The notes under the pieces are model-generated. The model was not told where the DNA came from. It did not search any database and saw only the letters and a program-made list of their open reading frames with translations. A DNA stretch of 64,000 nt, from positions 10,481,501-10,545,500 of the forward strand of contig OU015543.1 in the NCBI GenBank assembly GCA_907165065.1, given 5' to 3'. This DNA comes from Caprimulgus europaeus (lineage: Eukaryota > Chordata > Aves > Caprimulgiformes > Caprimulgidae). Below, piece after piece: positions 1 to 12,102 of this stretch. The number at the start of each line of letters is the position of its first letter. Position 1 is the first letter of the stretch. Made by a program: the position numbers and the translations under genes.

Positions 1-2535
1 TTCTTTCCTTCTTTTTCATTTTTTTTTTGAAGGTTCATGTCAGAGCTCAGTGTCCCCCCCAGCCCCTCCAGACCCCCAGCCAGCCGTTAAGGGAACATTC
101 ACACCTATTTTCCTTGCCTTGTCTCCCCTTTATTCTTATGAAGCTCTCATTGATTATTGCCCTTAAATTCCTCAGTCCGGTCATAGATAAAAGGATAACC
201 ACTTCAAAGCAAAGTGTTAAGAGTTTAACCTCGAGCTAAAAGAGTGGACAACAAGGTAATTGAGGGTAATAACTGATCACAGACCTACTTTCAAAGGCAC
301 ATGCAAGCCTCACTTTCAGATGGCTTTAATTTTATTAACATTTGTAGCAGCTCTAGATGCTTTTGAATCATTACAAACTTCAAAGCTTGAGGTAACACTC
401 CAAATGGAGAACCTGACACCAGGTTTTTTGTTCAGACCCACATCATATTGATAGTCTCTGTTGCAAGCATGTAACATCTCTTCTCAAACTATAAAAACCT
501 AGAGGAAAAAAATATTGCCAATAGAGAAGATCAAAGCCTGAACCTCCCTTTGAATGATCCCAAAGAAGTCAAAACAGAAAACAACATGAAAAAAAAAAAA
601 AGTATATTATTCCAACTATCTTTATCCATATTTAAATTTGTCTGCTGAGGTAGATGGATAATTCTCCCTGAATTTCATCAAGTTATTTGGCTAATCTTCT
701 GTTTCTCTTTGGGCATTTGGAGCTGGCCCTTTTGTTGTCCATGTATGAAGCATTTAAACCCAAGAATTTGGAAATGGCAGATAAAGGAGCAGCCCTGACT
801 CAGCTGGGAGGGGAGCCGTGCCAGGGAAACATAAAAAATACATCTCTAAACAAAAAAAACCCCCTTGAACTAAAATCAAAATCATAAAAGCAAGCAGGAG
901 TCCTCCCATCTCCAACCCCTGGTAGTTATAGGAAAATAAAGTCATCTGTAGATGTCAAGCTGTTTGACAGTGAAATGGGTGTTGTCCCACTGACACGGGA
1001 GGGAACATGTCCATGGTCACCGCAGGCTGGCATTGCCATGCTGCTCCTCATGCCTTGTCCCTTTGGTGAATCAGCCCCAGGAATTGATCCAGGGTATAAA
1101 TAGCCTTTTTTCTTTGTCTTTTTTTTTTTGGGGGGGGGGGGTGAATTATTTTTAACTGGGTGAGTTCCCTGTCCTAATGCACGAAAAATTCACAGGGAAG
1201 GGGGTAGCCCAAGGAAACAGGCTGTCCCTGCTGCCAAAAAACCACATCCCTGCTCCCCTGCTGCTGCTTCAGGATGGTGTCAAGGCTCCATGCAAATCCA
1301 AGCAGCCAGGGAGAACTTCCCCAGCTGCTTCACCCTCTGTTAAGTTCAGCAAGAGAAGAAAAATCACTTGGATTTCTATTTTTTCCTTACTGGTTTATAG
1401 TGGTGTACAGCAGGTTTTAATCCTTTCCTCCTCATTTGCATCAGTGCAATAGCAGAGAGAGGTGTCAGGCAGGTTGTTTTTTAACTTATTTATTTATTTT
1501 ATTGTACTAGTGGACTCCAGGACAAAGGGTTGGGTTTGAGTCCAGGGTATTTAACAGCATCTGAGATGTTGAGTGAGGCTGTTCCAGTGGTCCTGTCACC
1601 ACAGCCCAACCCTTCCCCAAAACCCTCCACCTTGGAAATGCAAAACCAAACCATGTTCTGAAGCACAGTGGCTTTATTAAAACCGTTGAAGGCAAGGGCT
1701 TGATGCTGATTAACCCCAGGGCTCTGGCCCACAGGTTTTTGTCATTTTTACTTGCAGCCACACATGGCAGATCAACATTTCCAGCGGTGTCAGGTGTATC
1801 ACATAAGAGTCTCATTATCTGTGTTCCCTTCAGATGTGAACGTGTAGAAGCTTGTGGAAACTGCATACTTTTAAATGTATTAAATAACTTGGGTTTTCAG
1901 CCTGCATTGATATGACATTCTTTATGAACTGAAATCAATTTAATACAAGCTGTTCTTGTTGTTCTCATGTGAGGTAACGTGTAATGAAAGGACAGCGGTA
2001 TTTTGGTTAAATCTATGGAATTTAGGTTATTGTCTAAAGTTATGGCTTGAATAATAAGCAGTTAATTCAGCATTTCTGTTGTGCTTTTAATGAGTCCATT
2101 ATCAGTTGTGCAGACGGGGTGGGTGAATGGGACCCAGCGCTAAAACACATGTTACAAATGCCCAAGGCAAGCCCTGACCTGCAGATCTGGATCTGTACAA
2201 AATGTGCTCAGAAATCGCTGCCTCCCTTTCCAGTCTGTTTGTGTCTCTGCCCACTGGAGCTGCCACCCATGCCACACCATCCTGGGAATGGACATCCCAC
2301 CAGTAGGTCCTCAGAGCCTCCAAGAGCGTGGAGCAGGAGGTGCCACATTTTCTTGAGAGGTGACCACCATCCCCAACTCCCTTCCATGGGAGAGACTTGT
2401 CATGGCAGAGCTCTGGTTTAATTCAACCAACCAGCCATGTGAATGGGGATCAGAGTCACCTCCACTGTTGCCAAGGTCTGTTTCCATCATGCCATTTCTA
2501 AGCAAAACCCCTCATGTGGGATGTGGGATTAGAAG
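1..2535. other. Upstream intergenic DNA, no gene seen
   Basis: No open frame in this stretch shows a recognisable domain or splice-flanked coding segment; those present are short and of random composition. The sequence is AT-rich with scattered homopolymers. The most distinct is a T run followed by about twelve G at 1,119-1,141. A TCF-type GATCAAAG lies at 529-536 but stands alone. In other vertebrates the gene upstream of AXIN2 is CEP112, and none of its coding sequence could be recognised here. Confidence 0.6.
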
Positions 2536-2600
2536 AATCATAGAATGGTTTGGGTTGGAAGGGACCTTAAAGATCATCCAGTTCCAACCGCCCTGCCATG
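2536..2600 (-). mobile_element. CR1 LINE fragment (3' tip only)
   Basis: About 65 bp match the reverse complement of the avian CR1 3' end: TCATAGAATGG, then GGTTGGAAGGGACC, then CATCCAGTTCCAACC. The element therefore runs on the minus strand, with its 3' end on the left. Only the extreme 3' tip is present, as expected from 5' truncation during target-primed reverse transcription. It has no coding capacity. Confidence 0.88.
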
Positions 2601-4887
2601 ATTTACAAGCTTCTAGGAAAGGATGAGAAAGCATAACTAGCAAAAGGAGAAAAGATTAAAATAATATTTTGATGGTCTCTCCCACAGCATGATGATTTCT
2701 ACTGAAAATAAAAAAAATCATTAATGGCTCTTAATGAAACATATGTCCAAACAGCCATGTTTTGGGTCTAGTCTGGGGGGAGATTGACCTCACACTTACT
2801 GAGCTTCCCCTACATTTAATTAAAAGGAGAAACAAAGATGCCAATATTAATTGTTTAACCTTTCTTGAAAGGATTATGGTGAGGTTCCCACAGGGGAAGA
2901 AGACACCTTTTCATACAATCAATAGGCCTTTGGCAGAGGAAGATATGATATACTAAAAATAAAATTTAGATAATTTAGGAGAAAGGGCAGCAGTACATCT
3001 GATAATTGATAAAATTGTTCCAAACATGTGCAGTTTGTGCTCCTTGGGCAGAAAGGGCTTGACAGACCCAGTGCCAGAACACCCAGGCAAAACTCTCCCA
3101 AGCACCATCTGGGTATTTGCTTGAGAGCAGGATGGTCCCACGGTAATAAATATGTTTCTGGATGTTGCTGCCTCTGTAGAGGACAAGGGCTGGCAGCTGG
3201 GTGTACATTGTGTCCCAAAAACAGAATGATTTTTTTCTGGTTCTAGTTCTAGAAAATTATGTCAGGAATTGTGTAAATGCTCCTGATGTGGTGGGTCAGG
3301 TCCTACAGCACAGATCCTGATGGCTTCTTGGTTGCTGGTGTGAGCAGAGATGTACCTGAGAGGCAGCATTTAGAGCTTTTCCTTTGGTTCAAGGCAATGA
3401 GACAGAGCTTAGTCCTAAGCCTGTCCCCATCAACCTGCCAGTGGTGGCTTTTGTGAAGGAGAAATCCAACCAAAGGGCATTTGTTGTCTTCTGGAGGACT
3501 GTGCTGGGTTTATCTACATGATGGGAAGTCCCATGCCAGGTGTAGGTTCTTGGGTGGGTTTTTTGTTGTTGGGTTGGGTTTTTTTTTTAGAATTAGCTAT
3601 CTACTGTTTCCTCTTTTAACTAAAAAAAATCTGCCTTCTGGTTCCTCTCTGGCTGTTGTCCCCTCTGTCTGATAGACACCAGGGATATCCTTCTTAGTGG
3701 TGTTTCCAGAACTGATGGGGCTCAGATACGCGACTCGGTTGTGACTTTGGGGGCCATCTGAGGATGAGGCTTTCTTCATGCAAAGTCTCCTCCCTCCAAT
3801 CTGTATTTCACACCTGGAAACACAGGCATCCTTAAAAAAAATGGGTTTTTTGCAGCCTCAGTAGTGGTCTAACTCGTGAGAAGCATCATCCAGCTCCTGG
3901 AGTCTCATACCCTTCACTATCCTCCTTGATACTGAGAATTGAATCGACAGGCAGAAACAAACCAAAACAGGTATAATTTTAGGGTAGTCAGCTTTGACAG
4001 AGCACCTAAAAATAACTGTGCATAAAGGCTTTGGGGTTGCTTTCCCCCTCTGGAAGTGAAGAGTTTTATTTGACTTTGTGATCTAAAAGTTTTCCACTAG
4101 TCAGGAAAGCCTGTTCGCTCGTAACTGTTGTCTCTCCTCCTGCTTTTTCCATTATCATCACCCTTTAAGGGCTGTGTGGATCAGGATATTCAGGGTCCTG
4201 CTGTAAGTGTGGGATGCCCAGTCACAGGTCGGGGTCACAACGTGCTGTGCCAGCCCAGCAAGCACCCTGCTGCATAGCAAGGGTTAAATTTCATGCCGCA
4301 GCTGCAAAGCCCTATTTCTTTATTTCCTGTTAATGACATTATTGCCTACATAAAACCATTGAAACATGTTTCTTTCATTTGTTTAATTTCAAATTCTGAG
4401 CACACTGGCTGGAAACTATGTTTAATAGTCAAACTCAAAACATTTGGATTTCCTTTCCTCGCTGAGATTTGCAGGGAGTACACTTCATCCTTAGTTGAGT
4501 TTTTTAAGGAACCATTTTTACACAGCTCTAGAAGCCAGCCAGAAAACAAAAAGGATTATATTGCAGAATCAAATCACATCAGTTCAGGGTAGTAACACAT
4601 CATATATTTCACTTCCTCCGCAGTCTTGCCAAGATACCATCAGACCCGACTCAGACCAAGCTGGTCATGTTCTTTTCCAGGAGCATCCAGCATTTGCAGA
4701 ACCAGAGCCAGCACACCCTGCTTGCTCTGTGCATGCAGAAGGACTTCCCTAAGCAGCCATGGAAAAAATGTTCCTATTTCCATGAAAAAAATAGGATGGA
4801 ATCTACTTCAGGCCTTGCTAGCACTGATGGTCCCATCACCTCCCTGTGTTTCTCCTACGTCCTCCTGCTGAACCTCCTGTGCCAGGT
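2601..4887. other. Intergenic DNA, no gene seen
   Basis: No convincing gene or clear repeat is visible. The overlapping open frames around 2,919-3,246 occur on both strands and carry no family signature. T-rich runs near 3,570-3,590 are the only simple-sequence features noted. Confidence 0.5.
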
Positions 4888-5190
4888 TCATAGAATTGTA
4901 GAATGGTTTGGGTTGGAAGGGACCTTTCAAGGTCATCTGGTCTAAACCCCCTGCAATAGCAGGGGCATCTTCAACCAGATGAGATTGCTGAGCCCTGTCC
5001 AACCTGACCTTGAATGCTTCCAGGGATGGGGCATCTACCATCTCTCTGAGCAACCTGTGCCAGTTTTTCGCCATCCTCAGTGTAAAAAACTTCTTATATC
5101 TTCTTGTATCTTCTCAATCTCCCTTATTTTAGTTTAAAACCATTACCCCTTGTCCTATCACTACAGGTCCTGCTAAAAAGTCAAACAGGT
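4888..5190 (-). mobile_element. CR1 LINE, 5'-truncated copy
   Basis: About 300 bp read as reverse-complement CR1 from the 3' tip (TCATAGAATTGTAGAATGG at 4,888) inward. The segment CAACCTGTGCCAG corresponds to the C-terminal reverse-transcriptase stretch that gives the HW-RLPRE motif in better-preserved copies. It continues through AAAACCATTACCCCTTGTCC to about 5,185. Indels and substitutions destroy the frame, so this is an older inactive copy. Confidence 0.9.
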
Positions 5191-6639
5191 TCTTGCTGCC
5201 AAGCACTCTCTGAGCAAAGGCGAAGTGGGAGCGCAGAATAGGAAGGGTGAGTGCACATGTAGGTGGATCTGAACCACCTCGCATTTGAAGGGAAGTCCTT
5301 AAATCTGAATCCATTTGGCAGATGAAGATCCAAGCTGGCAGAGGAACATGATCTGTGGATGCTTTTAGCAAACTGCCACAAACTCTGCAAGGAGCAGGGG
5401 GGATTTATCCCTCTCGGGGTGATGGACACCTACAAGCAGTTGTGTAAAGCTCGACTGCTTGCGTGGTGGAGTGTCTCAAAGTCACTTCATAAGCACTCGT
5501 GGGATTACTGCATGGAGAACCCCAGTGGAAACTGGGCTTTAAACCTCTTCAGGTTCAGATTCTCCTTGGCACATGTAGACCATATATGAAGCAAGCTCAG
5601 AACTGATGTTGTGCCCAGCAAAATCAGCGAGCAGAGACGGAGCAAGGAGGAACATGGCCCTGAACAGGACTCTCTAAGGAGTTACCACCTGGGCCTGACA
5701 AGAGGACCACACTTAGTCCCTCTGCCATGGCATCACAGATGTCCTCAGCAGCCACAGAAGTGCTCAATTTTCCATCCAAAAATCCATATTTGACTAAAAA
5801 ATGTCATTAAGACTTAAATGTTACCTTCAGGGGTGAAATTCGGGCTCTGTGCTGCCTGTGAAGAACTCAGCAGTGCCGGGGCATTTGCACCCCTTACTCC
5901 CATCGCTGTGGCACCCACCCAGGCAAGCAGTTTGCCCATCAGAGATCTTGTAGACCCGATCTGCTGTTGATGACTTAAACAAGAAGCTAGCGGAGAAATA
6001 GATGTCTTGTTTGTGCACAGTGAGGAAGGGGCTGTGGAAAAAAATAAGTCATGAGAAGTTGGACATAAATATCCTCATTGGGCTCTTCTGCCCCCACCTC
6101 TCTTTTCAATCACAATTCCGTGCAGGTGAAGGAAGCAGTTCAGAAATGTTAATAGATAGCAAAGTGCTTCTGTGTGATTTATCAGCCCTCATAGAACGGT
6201 TCATGCTGATACAGTTCCCCTTTTAAGTCTAAAAAATCTGGCCAAGCGTGTGCAGATAGCGGGGAGTGAGCTGAACAAAACATCAAGGAAAAAAAGTCTG
6301 GGGGGGTGGGGAGGGGAATGGAAATGTTCAAAGGATTATAGGAAGAGAAAATGTATCGGACTTATCTGGCAATACTCGGGAACAAAAGTGTGTCGGTTTC
6401 TGAAAATGAACTTCAAATCCCATAAAACTAACCGTGTGTTTTCTTGTCTTATTTTTGAGTATCTCTGGCAGTGCTTTTTTCCTCACTGCATGTGGATAAT
6501 GCTCTCTGCTTGCAGGATCTAGAGAGCTTGCACAACGGAGCGGGTTTATCCCTCTTAAACTAATGATGTTAAACTAGTTTATAAAAAAAAAAAAAGAAAA
6601 AAAAAGGAGAAAAAAAGGAAGAACAACTTCAAAGGTTCA
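5191..6639. other. Intergenic DNA, no gene seen
   Basis: No coding exon, RNA gene or obvious transposon was recognised. A run of A with interspersed G lies at about 6,580-6,620. Confidence 0.5.
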
Positions 6640-6880
6640 CATGTGGGTTGCAAACCTCTCATGTCTTCTGTATACAGGGCCTTCCTCTTATTTTGATCAA
6701 GACTGTTCCCAGCACTTCTGTTGAAATGCTTGCAAGCCTTTGATCTTGTTATCAACGTGACCACCAGCGAGAGCACTGCCGCTCGCGGAGCGTATGACAG
6801 AGCCGCTGACGTCAGTCCCCCGCTCTGACCCGCGCCGCGCTGGGGTTCAGATTGTCCTCTCGCACGGGTCCTCCTTGGGC
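6640..6880. promoter_or_regulatory. Candidate distal regulatory element with TCF motif and CRE
   Basis: This patch lies about 5 kb upstream of the AXIN2 CpG island, and its right half is locally GC- and CpG-rich. It contains CCTTTGATC (6,737-6,745), a strong TCF/LEF match, and the perfect palindromic cAMP response element TGACGTCA (6,807-6,814). The motifs are seen directly. Enhancer function and a link to AXIN2 are inferred. The patch ends just before a CR1 insertion. Confidence 0.3.
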
Positions 6881-6914
6881 TGCGCTTGTGCAGAGGAGTC
6901 TTCTTCCTGGGAAA

Positions 6915-7192
6915 ATCATAGAGGCATGGAATGGTTTGGGTTGGAAGGGACCTTAAAGCTCATCCAGTCCCAACCCCCCTGCCATCAGCAGGGACACCTT
7001 CCACTAGACCAGGTTGCTCAAAGCCTCATCCAACCTGGCCGAGAACACTTCCAGGGAGGAGCAGCCACAGCTTCTCTGGGCAACCTGTTCCAGTGTCTCA
7101 CCACCCTCACAGTGAAGAATTTCTTCCTAACATCTGATTTAAATCTCTCCTCTTCCAGTTTAAAGCCATTAAGCCTCATCCTATATCCCAAG
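6915..7192 (-). mobile_element. CR1 LINE, 5'-truncated copy
   Basis: About 280 bp of reverse-complement CR1 start at TCATAGAGGCATGG and run through CACTAGACCAGGTTGCTC, GGGCAACCTGTTCCAG and AGTTTAAAGCCATTAAG. On the minus strand the tail of the reverse-transcriptase ORF is still readable ([20 protein letters not shown]), so the copy is fairly young. It resembles the plus-strand copy at 61.3 kb, sharing the [13 protein letters not shown] segment, which suggests the same subfamily. Confidence 0.93.
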
Positions 7193-10043
7193 GCCTCAGC
7201 CCACCATGGCTGTGCATTTCGCCAAGGTGGGAAGAGGGAACAGTGCTGCTCACCCTCTTGCTTGGCCAGAGAAGGAAGGTAAAGGGATGGAGCTGGGAGC
7301 AGGAATGGGAGAGGTTTGAGGGGTCTTGGGGGACTTTGGCCCCAGGTGAGGGCCAGCAAGAGCTGTGCATGGAGAGGGGGGAGCTCAGCATGCTCATTTC
7401 ATCCTTCCTCCATTATTCTCCATCAAGTCCTTGTGATCTGACCATAGTTTTAGCAGAGGAAGCACTTTTGAGATGCATTAATAAAATCAGTGTTGAGCAG
7501 CAGCAGCATACTCTGGCCTGAACATTGGGGACTGGACAGGATTTGGGTGGCATCTCTTGGCTTCATCATTTCTTTGGTGTTGTTCGTAAGGTGCTTCCCT
7601 GGCCCTTGGGGTCTCCCCGTGTGCAGTGAAGGACACTGACCTCTGGTGCAGGACTAGGACTTCATGAAAAGCACAATCTGAAATTTAGGCATTGCTATTA
7701 TCTGCTGAGGCTGGTAGATTTGATGGTGCTCCTCATACCACTGCCATCTCCACAAGGCCACGTGTAGGGATGACTAGAAGAGCATTGGTGTCCTCCTCAG
7801 AGCCTGAACATTCCTGGCATTTGAGATAGTTTTCTTGCAGGAAGACAACAACCTGGAGACACCTTTTTTGGAGTAAGACACCAGTAAAATATCTGCCTTG
7901 TGGGCAGAGAAGGCAGCGATGGAGCAGGTCAGTTGGGTGCAGTCAGGACAACACGAGGTGTTGTGTTATGAGCCTGGTGAGTGTGGACTGGCACATCTAA
8001 GAGCGATGCTCTTGGACAGGCACTTGAGTCCTTAACAGCTCCCACTGCTTTTTTTCTTTCTTACTTTTTTTTTAACTATCTTCTCTAAAAAAGCTCTCCC
8101 AAAAAAACCCCCAAAAAACAACCAACCCAACAAATTTCTCTTTGTTACGTAGCTTCCCTGGGAACCAACTCTTTTCATCTAAAATTATTCCTTTTTTGGT
8201 GCCATAATCTGACTTCAAGCTTCTTTGCACTGCCTGTGAACGTGATCCACAGCAGCAGGCAGCGAGGAGAGGATGTGTCTGGCCTTTGCAGCCGCACCAC
8301 GAGGACATTAGCACGGCTGGGTGATGTGACATTGCACAGCTTTTTGCAGTCATTTCTCATATATTTATTGAGTTTTTTTATTTAAAATGCAGAAGGGCTA
8401 ACAAATAAAATATAAATAGCTAATTTTCCTTCTGTTCCACCTGGGAATTCAGATTCAAGTGCAGGCTGGAAAATCAGAAGGAAATTCAAAGATACTCTGC
8501 TTTCTTGATGACTGCAGCTGGTACCTGAACACAGAGATTCCCTGTAGATTTACGAACAAGGACTTCCAGAAACGGATAAAGATGAAGAAAACTCTGGAAG
8601 ACCTTCTTGTACCTGCCACCGCCCGCCTAGTTCATCGGCTTACTTTCAAATCACAGGCACTACGTGACTCTTCTCCCTTGGCAGGAGGAGAAAATTGACT
8701 CCCTGAGTGGACATGAAGAAAGTGAACGAGGCCACCACAGCTCTGAGGAGGACAAACTGCTCCACAGGCACAAAGCCACATCCCCACGTGCTTGACCCTC
8801 CTTTAATTTTGTTCCCAAAGCATCTCTTTTTGGTGACTGTCATAAAGAGGATGGTGGGCTAGACAGGTTTTAGGGTGGGCTGCTCTCATGTACAGGTGAT
8901 CTCAAATAACACAGGGAATTAAGTACTTGATTGCTTGGTGCACTCCCAGGGCATCCCAGTATTATCACACAACAGGACTTGGAGAAAACTAGGTGGTTAA
9001 ATGATATTTTTTATGAAATATAATGAATGATATTTAATGAGATTTTCACCCAAAGTGGAAAAGTCCAATGTTTTCAGTCCCCCGTTATAACAGCTTAATT
9101 TTCTCTGCTATAGTAGTAAATGGGACTCAGAGAGATTTTTTTATGCCAACATCATTTCAAAGTAAGTTCAAGCTGTAAGTAGCAGGAGGTGATCAATTAA
9201 CTTCTGGGGGTTGGAGGTCCTGGGCTGGAGGTGTTCTCACTGTCACCATCGTAAGGGATCCAGGGGACACAGGCTGTTCATCATTTTGTATGGCTCAGTA
9301 GCATCTGACATAGTGACATGTTGATACTTGGCATCAGCAGCAGCAAAAATATTAGTAACTCTAATAATTCATAACTGCTTCTTGTGCCTAGAAATGGCTT
9401 TTACTGCTTGGCTCGTGGGTTTGGCAGAAAATTTGCTTTCCATGCTCAACGGTAGCCATTCCCAGGCCTGAAAAAGGTGTAATTGGGCAGCAACAAGAAA
9501 TTCACCCACATGTTATTTCATATTATTAGCCCAGGTTGTCCAGTCCAGGCACCTATTAATATGCAGGCTTAGCTCCTCGCTGCTCTGCCTGGCTCTGGGA
9601 TGGATTCAGCCATCCCAGACCTGATGAAATTGTAGCTTCAAAGGACGCCGTGTCCAGGGCCACCGCCACTCATGGCCTCTTCGGTGTTTTGCTTCTCATC
9701 TTGGTGGAGACGGTGGTTTGAGCAGGGCCTAGAGGAGAGGAAGAGACGAGCTCTTCAGCACGGGGTGAAGCCAAGTGCTGTGTTTAGTGATGTTGCAAAC
9801 CAGTTGCTGCTTCAACGGCGCGTGTAGAGAAGGTGGGAAGGGAGAGGAACGAGGTTACGGCCACGAGTCCAGGTTCTGTCCTCCCATTTGGGATCAGGTT
9901 AAGCCCCTGGGACCAGAGCTGAGGTTTTCCTGGTGTCCCCACTGCTGGGGTCCCGTGTGCTGCATCGTTCCCATGGGGTTTCATCACGGGGTCCCCCCTC
10001 ACTGCCGAGATGTGGGGGGTTGGCAGAGCAGGGTGTAGTTTGG
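7193..10043. other. Intergenic DNA, no gene seen
   Basis: No gene could be supported. A 79-codon frame at 8,459-8,698 (+) lacks a known domain and flanking splice signals that would make a convincing exon. Composition shifts from AT-rich around 8,350-8,450 and 9,000-9,100 to GC-richer near 9,600-10,020. Confidence 0.5.
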
Positions 10044-10537
10044 GGTGCTGCAGGATAAAAAGGATCTAAAGCTGCTGGAGAGTGTCCAGAGGAGGGACAC
10101 TAAATTGGTGAAGGGTTTAGAGGAGAAGGTGTGTGAGGAGAGGCTGGAGTCACTTGGTTTGTTCAGCCTGGAGAAGAGGAGACTGAGAGGAGATCTCATC
10201 ATGGTCTGGAACTTCCTCCCCAGGGGAAGAGGAGGGGCAGGCGCTGAGCTCTTCTCTCTGGCCACCAACGCCAGGAGCAGAGGCCATGGCAGGAAGATGT
10301 GGCAGGGGAGGGTGAGCTTGGCCATGAGGAAAAGGTTCTCGAGGCAGAGGGTGGTGGAGCACTGGCACAGGCTCCCCAGGGAGGTGCTCATGGGCCCAAG
10401 CCTGACAAGATTCCAGCAGCATTTGGCCAAGGCCCTGAGGGACATGGTGTGAATGTTGGGATTGTCCTGTGGAGGGACAGGAGTTGGACTCCGTGATGCT
10501 TGTGGGTCTCTTCCAACTCACAATGTTCTGTGATTCA
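10044..10537 (+). mobile_element. CR1 LINE, 5'-truncated, RT C-terminus still open
   Basis: This copy runs on the plus strand and ends in CTTCCAACTCACAATG and TGTGATTC, a variant CR1 3' end. Bases 10,045-10,452 are one open frame of 135 codons corresponding to the C-terminal end of the CR1 ORF2 reverse transcriptase. Diagnostic motifs are VQRRDTKLVKGL, LGLFSLEKRRLRGDLI and EHWHRLPRE. The endonuclease and the catalytic RT core are absent, so the copy cannot move on its own. The open frame and its close similarity to the minus-strand copy at 47.07-47.59 kb indicate a relatively recent insertion. Confidence 0.93.
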
Positions 10538-11100
10538 GTGAAGAGCAGAGCTTGATCCCAAAGTCCTTGCTCGGGGCTATGGTAGAGAGAATCCATTTGG
10601 GGCTTCTAGAAGGACTTGTAATCTAGAAATTAATATTGATAATAATGATAAAAATAAAGCAGAGCTCAATTCCAAAGTTCATGCTCACTCTGTGCCGTTT
10701 TGAGCTCTCTGCCTGGCCGTGGAGCTCGGGTGTGTTGTCTGGGCTGCAGGACGAGGGGAATGGAGCCCAGCCCCAGCCCCAGCCCCGATCCTGCCAGGGG
10801 GGACAGGACCCTCCCAAGCCCCCAGCTCCAGGAGGTGGGACAGGGAGGAGGAGGAGGAGGAGGAGGGCAGGAGGCGCCTTGGATCTGGAGGACAGGTTTA
10901 AGGGCCAACCCCTAATTAAAACCTTTTCTATGAAGTTAAAAAAAAAAAAATCCCTCCATTCCATGTCTGTTTAATATTTAACAGATGGGGGGGAGGGAGG
11001 AGATGTGAACGCAACTGCAGACGGAGTTTTGCTGATGTGCCAGTGCCATGGCACTCAGATATTGTTTAATTACCATGTGGAGTGAAAACATGCCTTCGGA
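10538..11100. other. Upstream flank with short AGG repeat
   Basis: This stretch joins the CR1 copy to the promoter region. It contains a GGA/AGG trinucleotide run at about 10,848-10,868, an A run at about 10,938-10,950 and a G-rich patch at 10,985-11,000. Open frames on both strands reflect the purine-rich composition and are not taken as genes. Confidence 0.5.
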
Positions 11101-11368
11101 TTATTTATTAAATAATATTAATAATAATAATAATAGAGAGACCCGCCCCATTTTCTTCCTGAGATGAAAACTTTTCGCGAAGTTTTTCTGTATCCTCCCG
11201 CCTTGCAGTGCTCCGGCTGGCTGAAGGAAGAGACAACGAGGTGGTGGTGCTGCAACCCGCGGAAGTGTGCGCGGGAAGGCGCGGAGCAGCGCGGAAGGCT
11301 GCGCGGAAAGGTGCGCCTGCGCCTTTAAGGCGGCGGCGGCGGCGCGGGGGGCGGCTGCCGATCGCTTC

Positions 11369-11376
11369 CCTTTGAT
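11369..11376 (+). promoter_or_regulatory. Candidate TCF/LEF site, proximal promoter
   Basis: CCTTTGAT matches the core of the TCF/LEF Wnt-response element and sits in the GC-rich 5' flank of AXIN2, a few hundred bases upstream of the presumed first exon. The motif is seen directly; function is inferred from the known Wnt induction of AXIN2. Confidence 0.5.
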
Positions 11377-11735
11377 AAGGTCCTGGCAACTCCGTAAGCA
11401 CTCCGGGATACCGAGAAAAAGGGGGTAAAAAATAAAATAAAATAAATCCTCCCCTAAAATATAATAATTTTATTTTTCTCACGAGTGGTGAACCCTCTCC
11501 CGCCTCCCCGCGCAGAAGCTTCCCCCCGCGCAAGCCTCACACCGGGGGTACCCGGGGGCGGAAGCACCGGGCGGGGAAGAAGAGCTCCTCCTGGCTTCTT
11601 TTCTTTATTTTTAAAATATTTTTAATTTTAGGAGGTTTAGGGGGTTTTGGGTTTTTTTTTTTGATGTAGGAGCGTGACGGGCGGGCGGTGCGGATTCGCT
11701 CTACCTCCCTTACAGGACCGCTCCGCCGGCCTCCG

Positions 11736-11743
11736 CTTTGATG
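11736..11743 (+). promoter_or_regulatory. Candidate TCF/LEF site, CpG island
   Basis: CTTTGATG is a full consensus TCF/LEF core embedded in CpG-rich sequence, where a T-rich motif is less likely by chance. It lies just upstream of the probable first exon. Confidence 0.5.
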
Positions 11744-11959
11744 CGCGCAGCGCTGGCGGGGAGAGCCCGGAGGGGGGGGGGGGGAGGCGGAGAGGGGCGG
11801 GGGGCGGAGGCGGGGGAGGGACCAGCGCTTTTGTATTTAAAATAAATAAAATAAATAACCAGGGGAGGGAGGCGCGGATCGCAGTGGGCTCCTTCCCTCG
11901 CAGCCCCCCCTTTCCCTCATACCCCCACCCCCCTTTTCCCGATGCTCTCCGATGCGGTT

Positions 11960-12102
11960 GCACCGCCGGGGAGGAGGAGAGGGAGAGGAGGAGGAGGAGG
12001 AGGAAGGACAGCGAGGGGCGCGGGGGGAGTGGGGCCAGCCTGCGCGCTGCCGGCGGCGGAGAGCGACGGGGCCGCGGGCGCGCAGCGAGCTCCGGCTCCG
12101 CG
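11960..12102 (+). other. AXIN2: AXIN2 exon 1 (non-coding, 5' end uncertain)
   Basis: Vertebrate AXIN2 has a non-coding first exon. The best donor in the CpG island is CCGCG|GTGAGT, with GT at 12,103-12,104, placing the exon end at 12,102. The 5' boundary is a guess because the transcription start cannot be read from sequence. If transcription begins upstream of 11,952, an upstream ORF would be included (see findings). Intron 1 would span 12,103-13,116. Confidence 0.45.

Noticed and set aside
8459-8698. 79-codon plus-strand frame with a protein-like middle
   Set aside because: It has no known domain, no promoter and no convincing splice signals. It could not be tied to CEP112 or any other expected neighbour.
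10150-10596. 148-codon minus-strand frames antisense to the CR1 RT tail (also at 47,039-47,488 on the plus strand)
   Set aside because: They are antisense shadows of the CR1 reverse-transcriptase frame in a GC-rich subfamily. The sense frame carries the known motifs.
11832-11861. TATTTAAAA-type TATA box upstream of exon 1
   Set aside because: It is part of a simple AAAT/TAAA run like six others in the island. Nothing marks it as a true TATA box, and AXIN2 promoters are of the CpG-island type.
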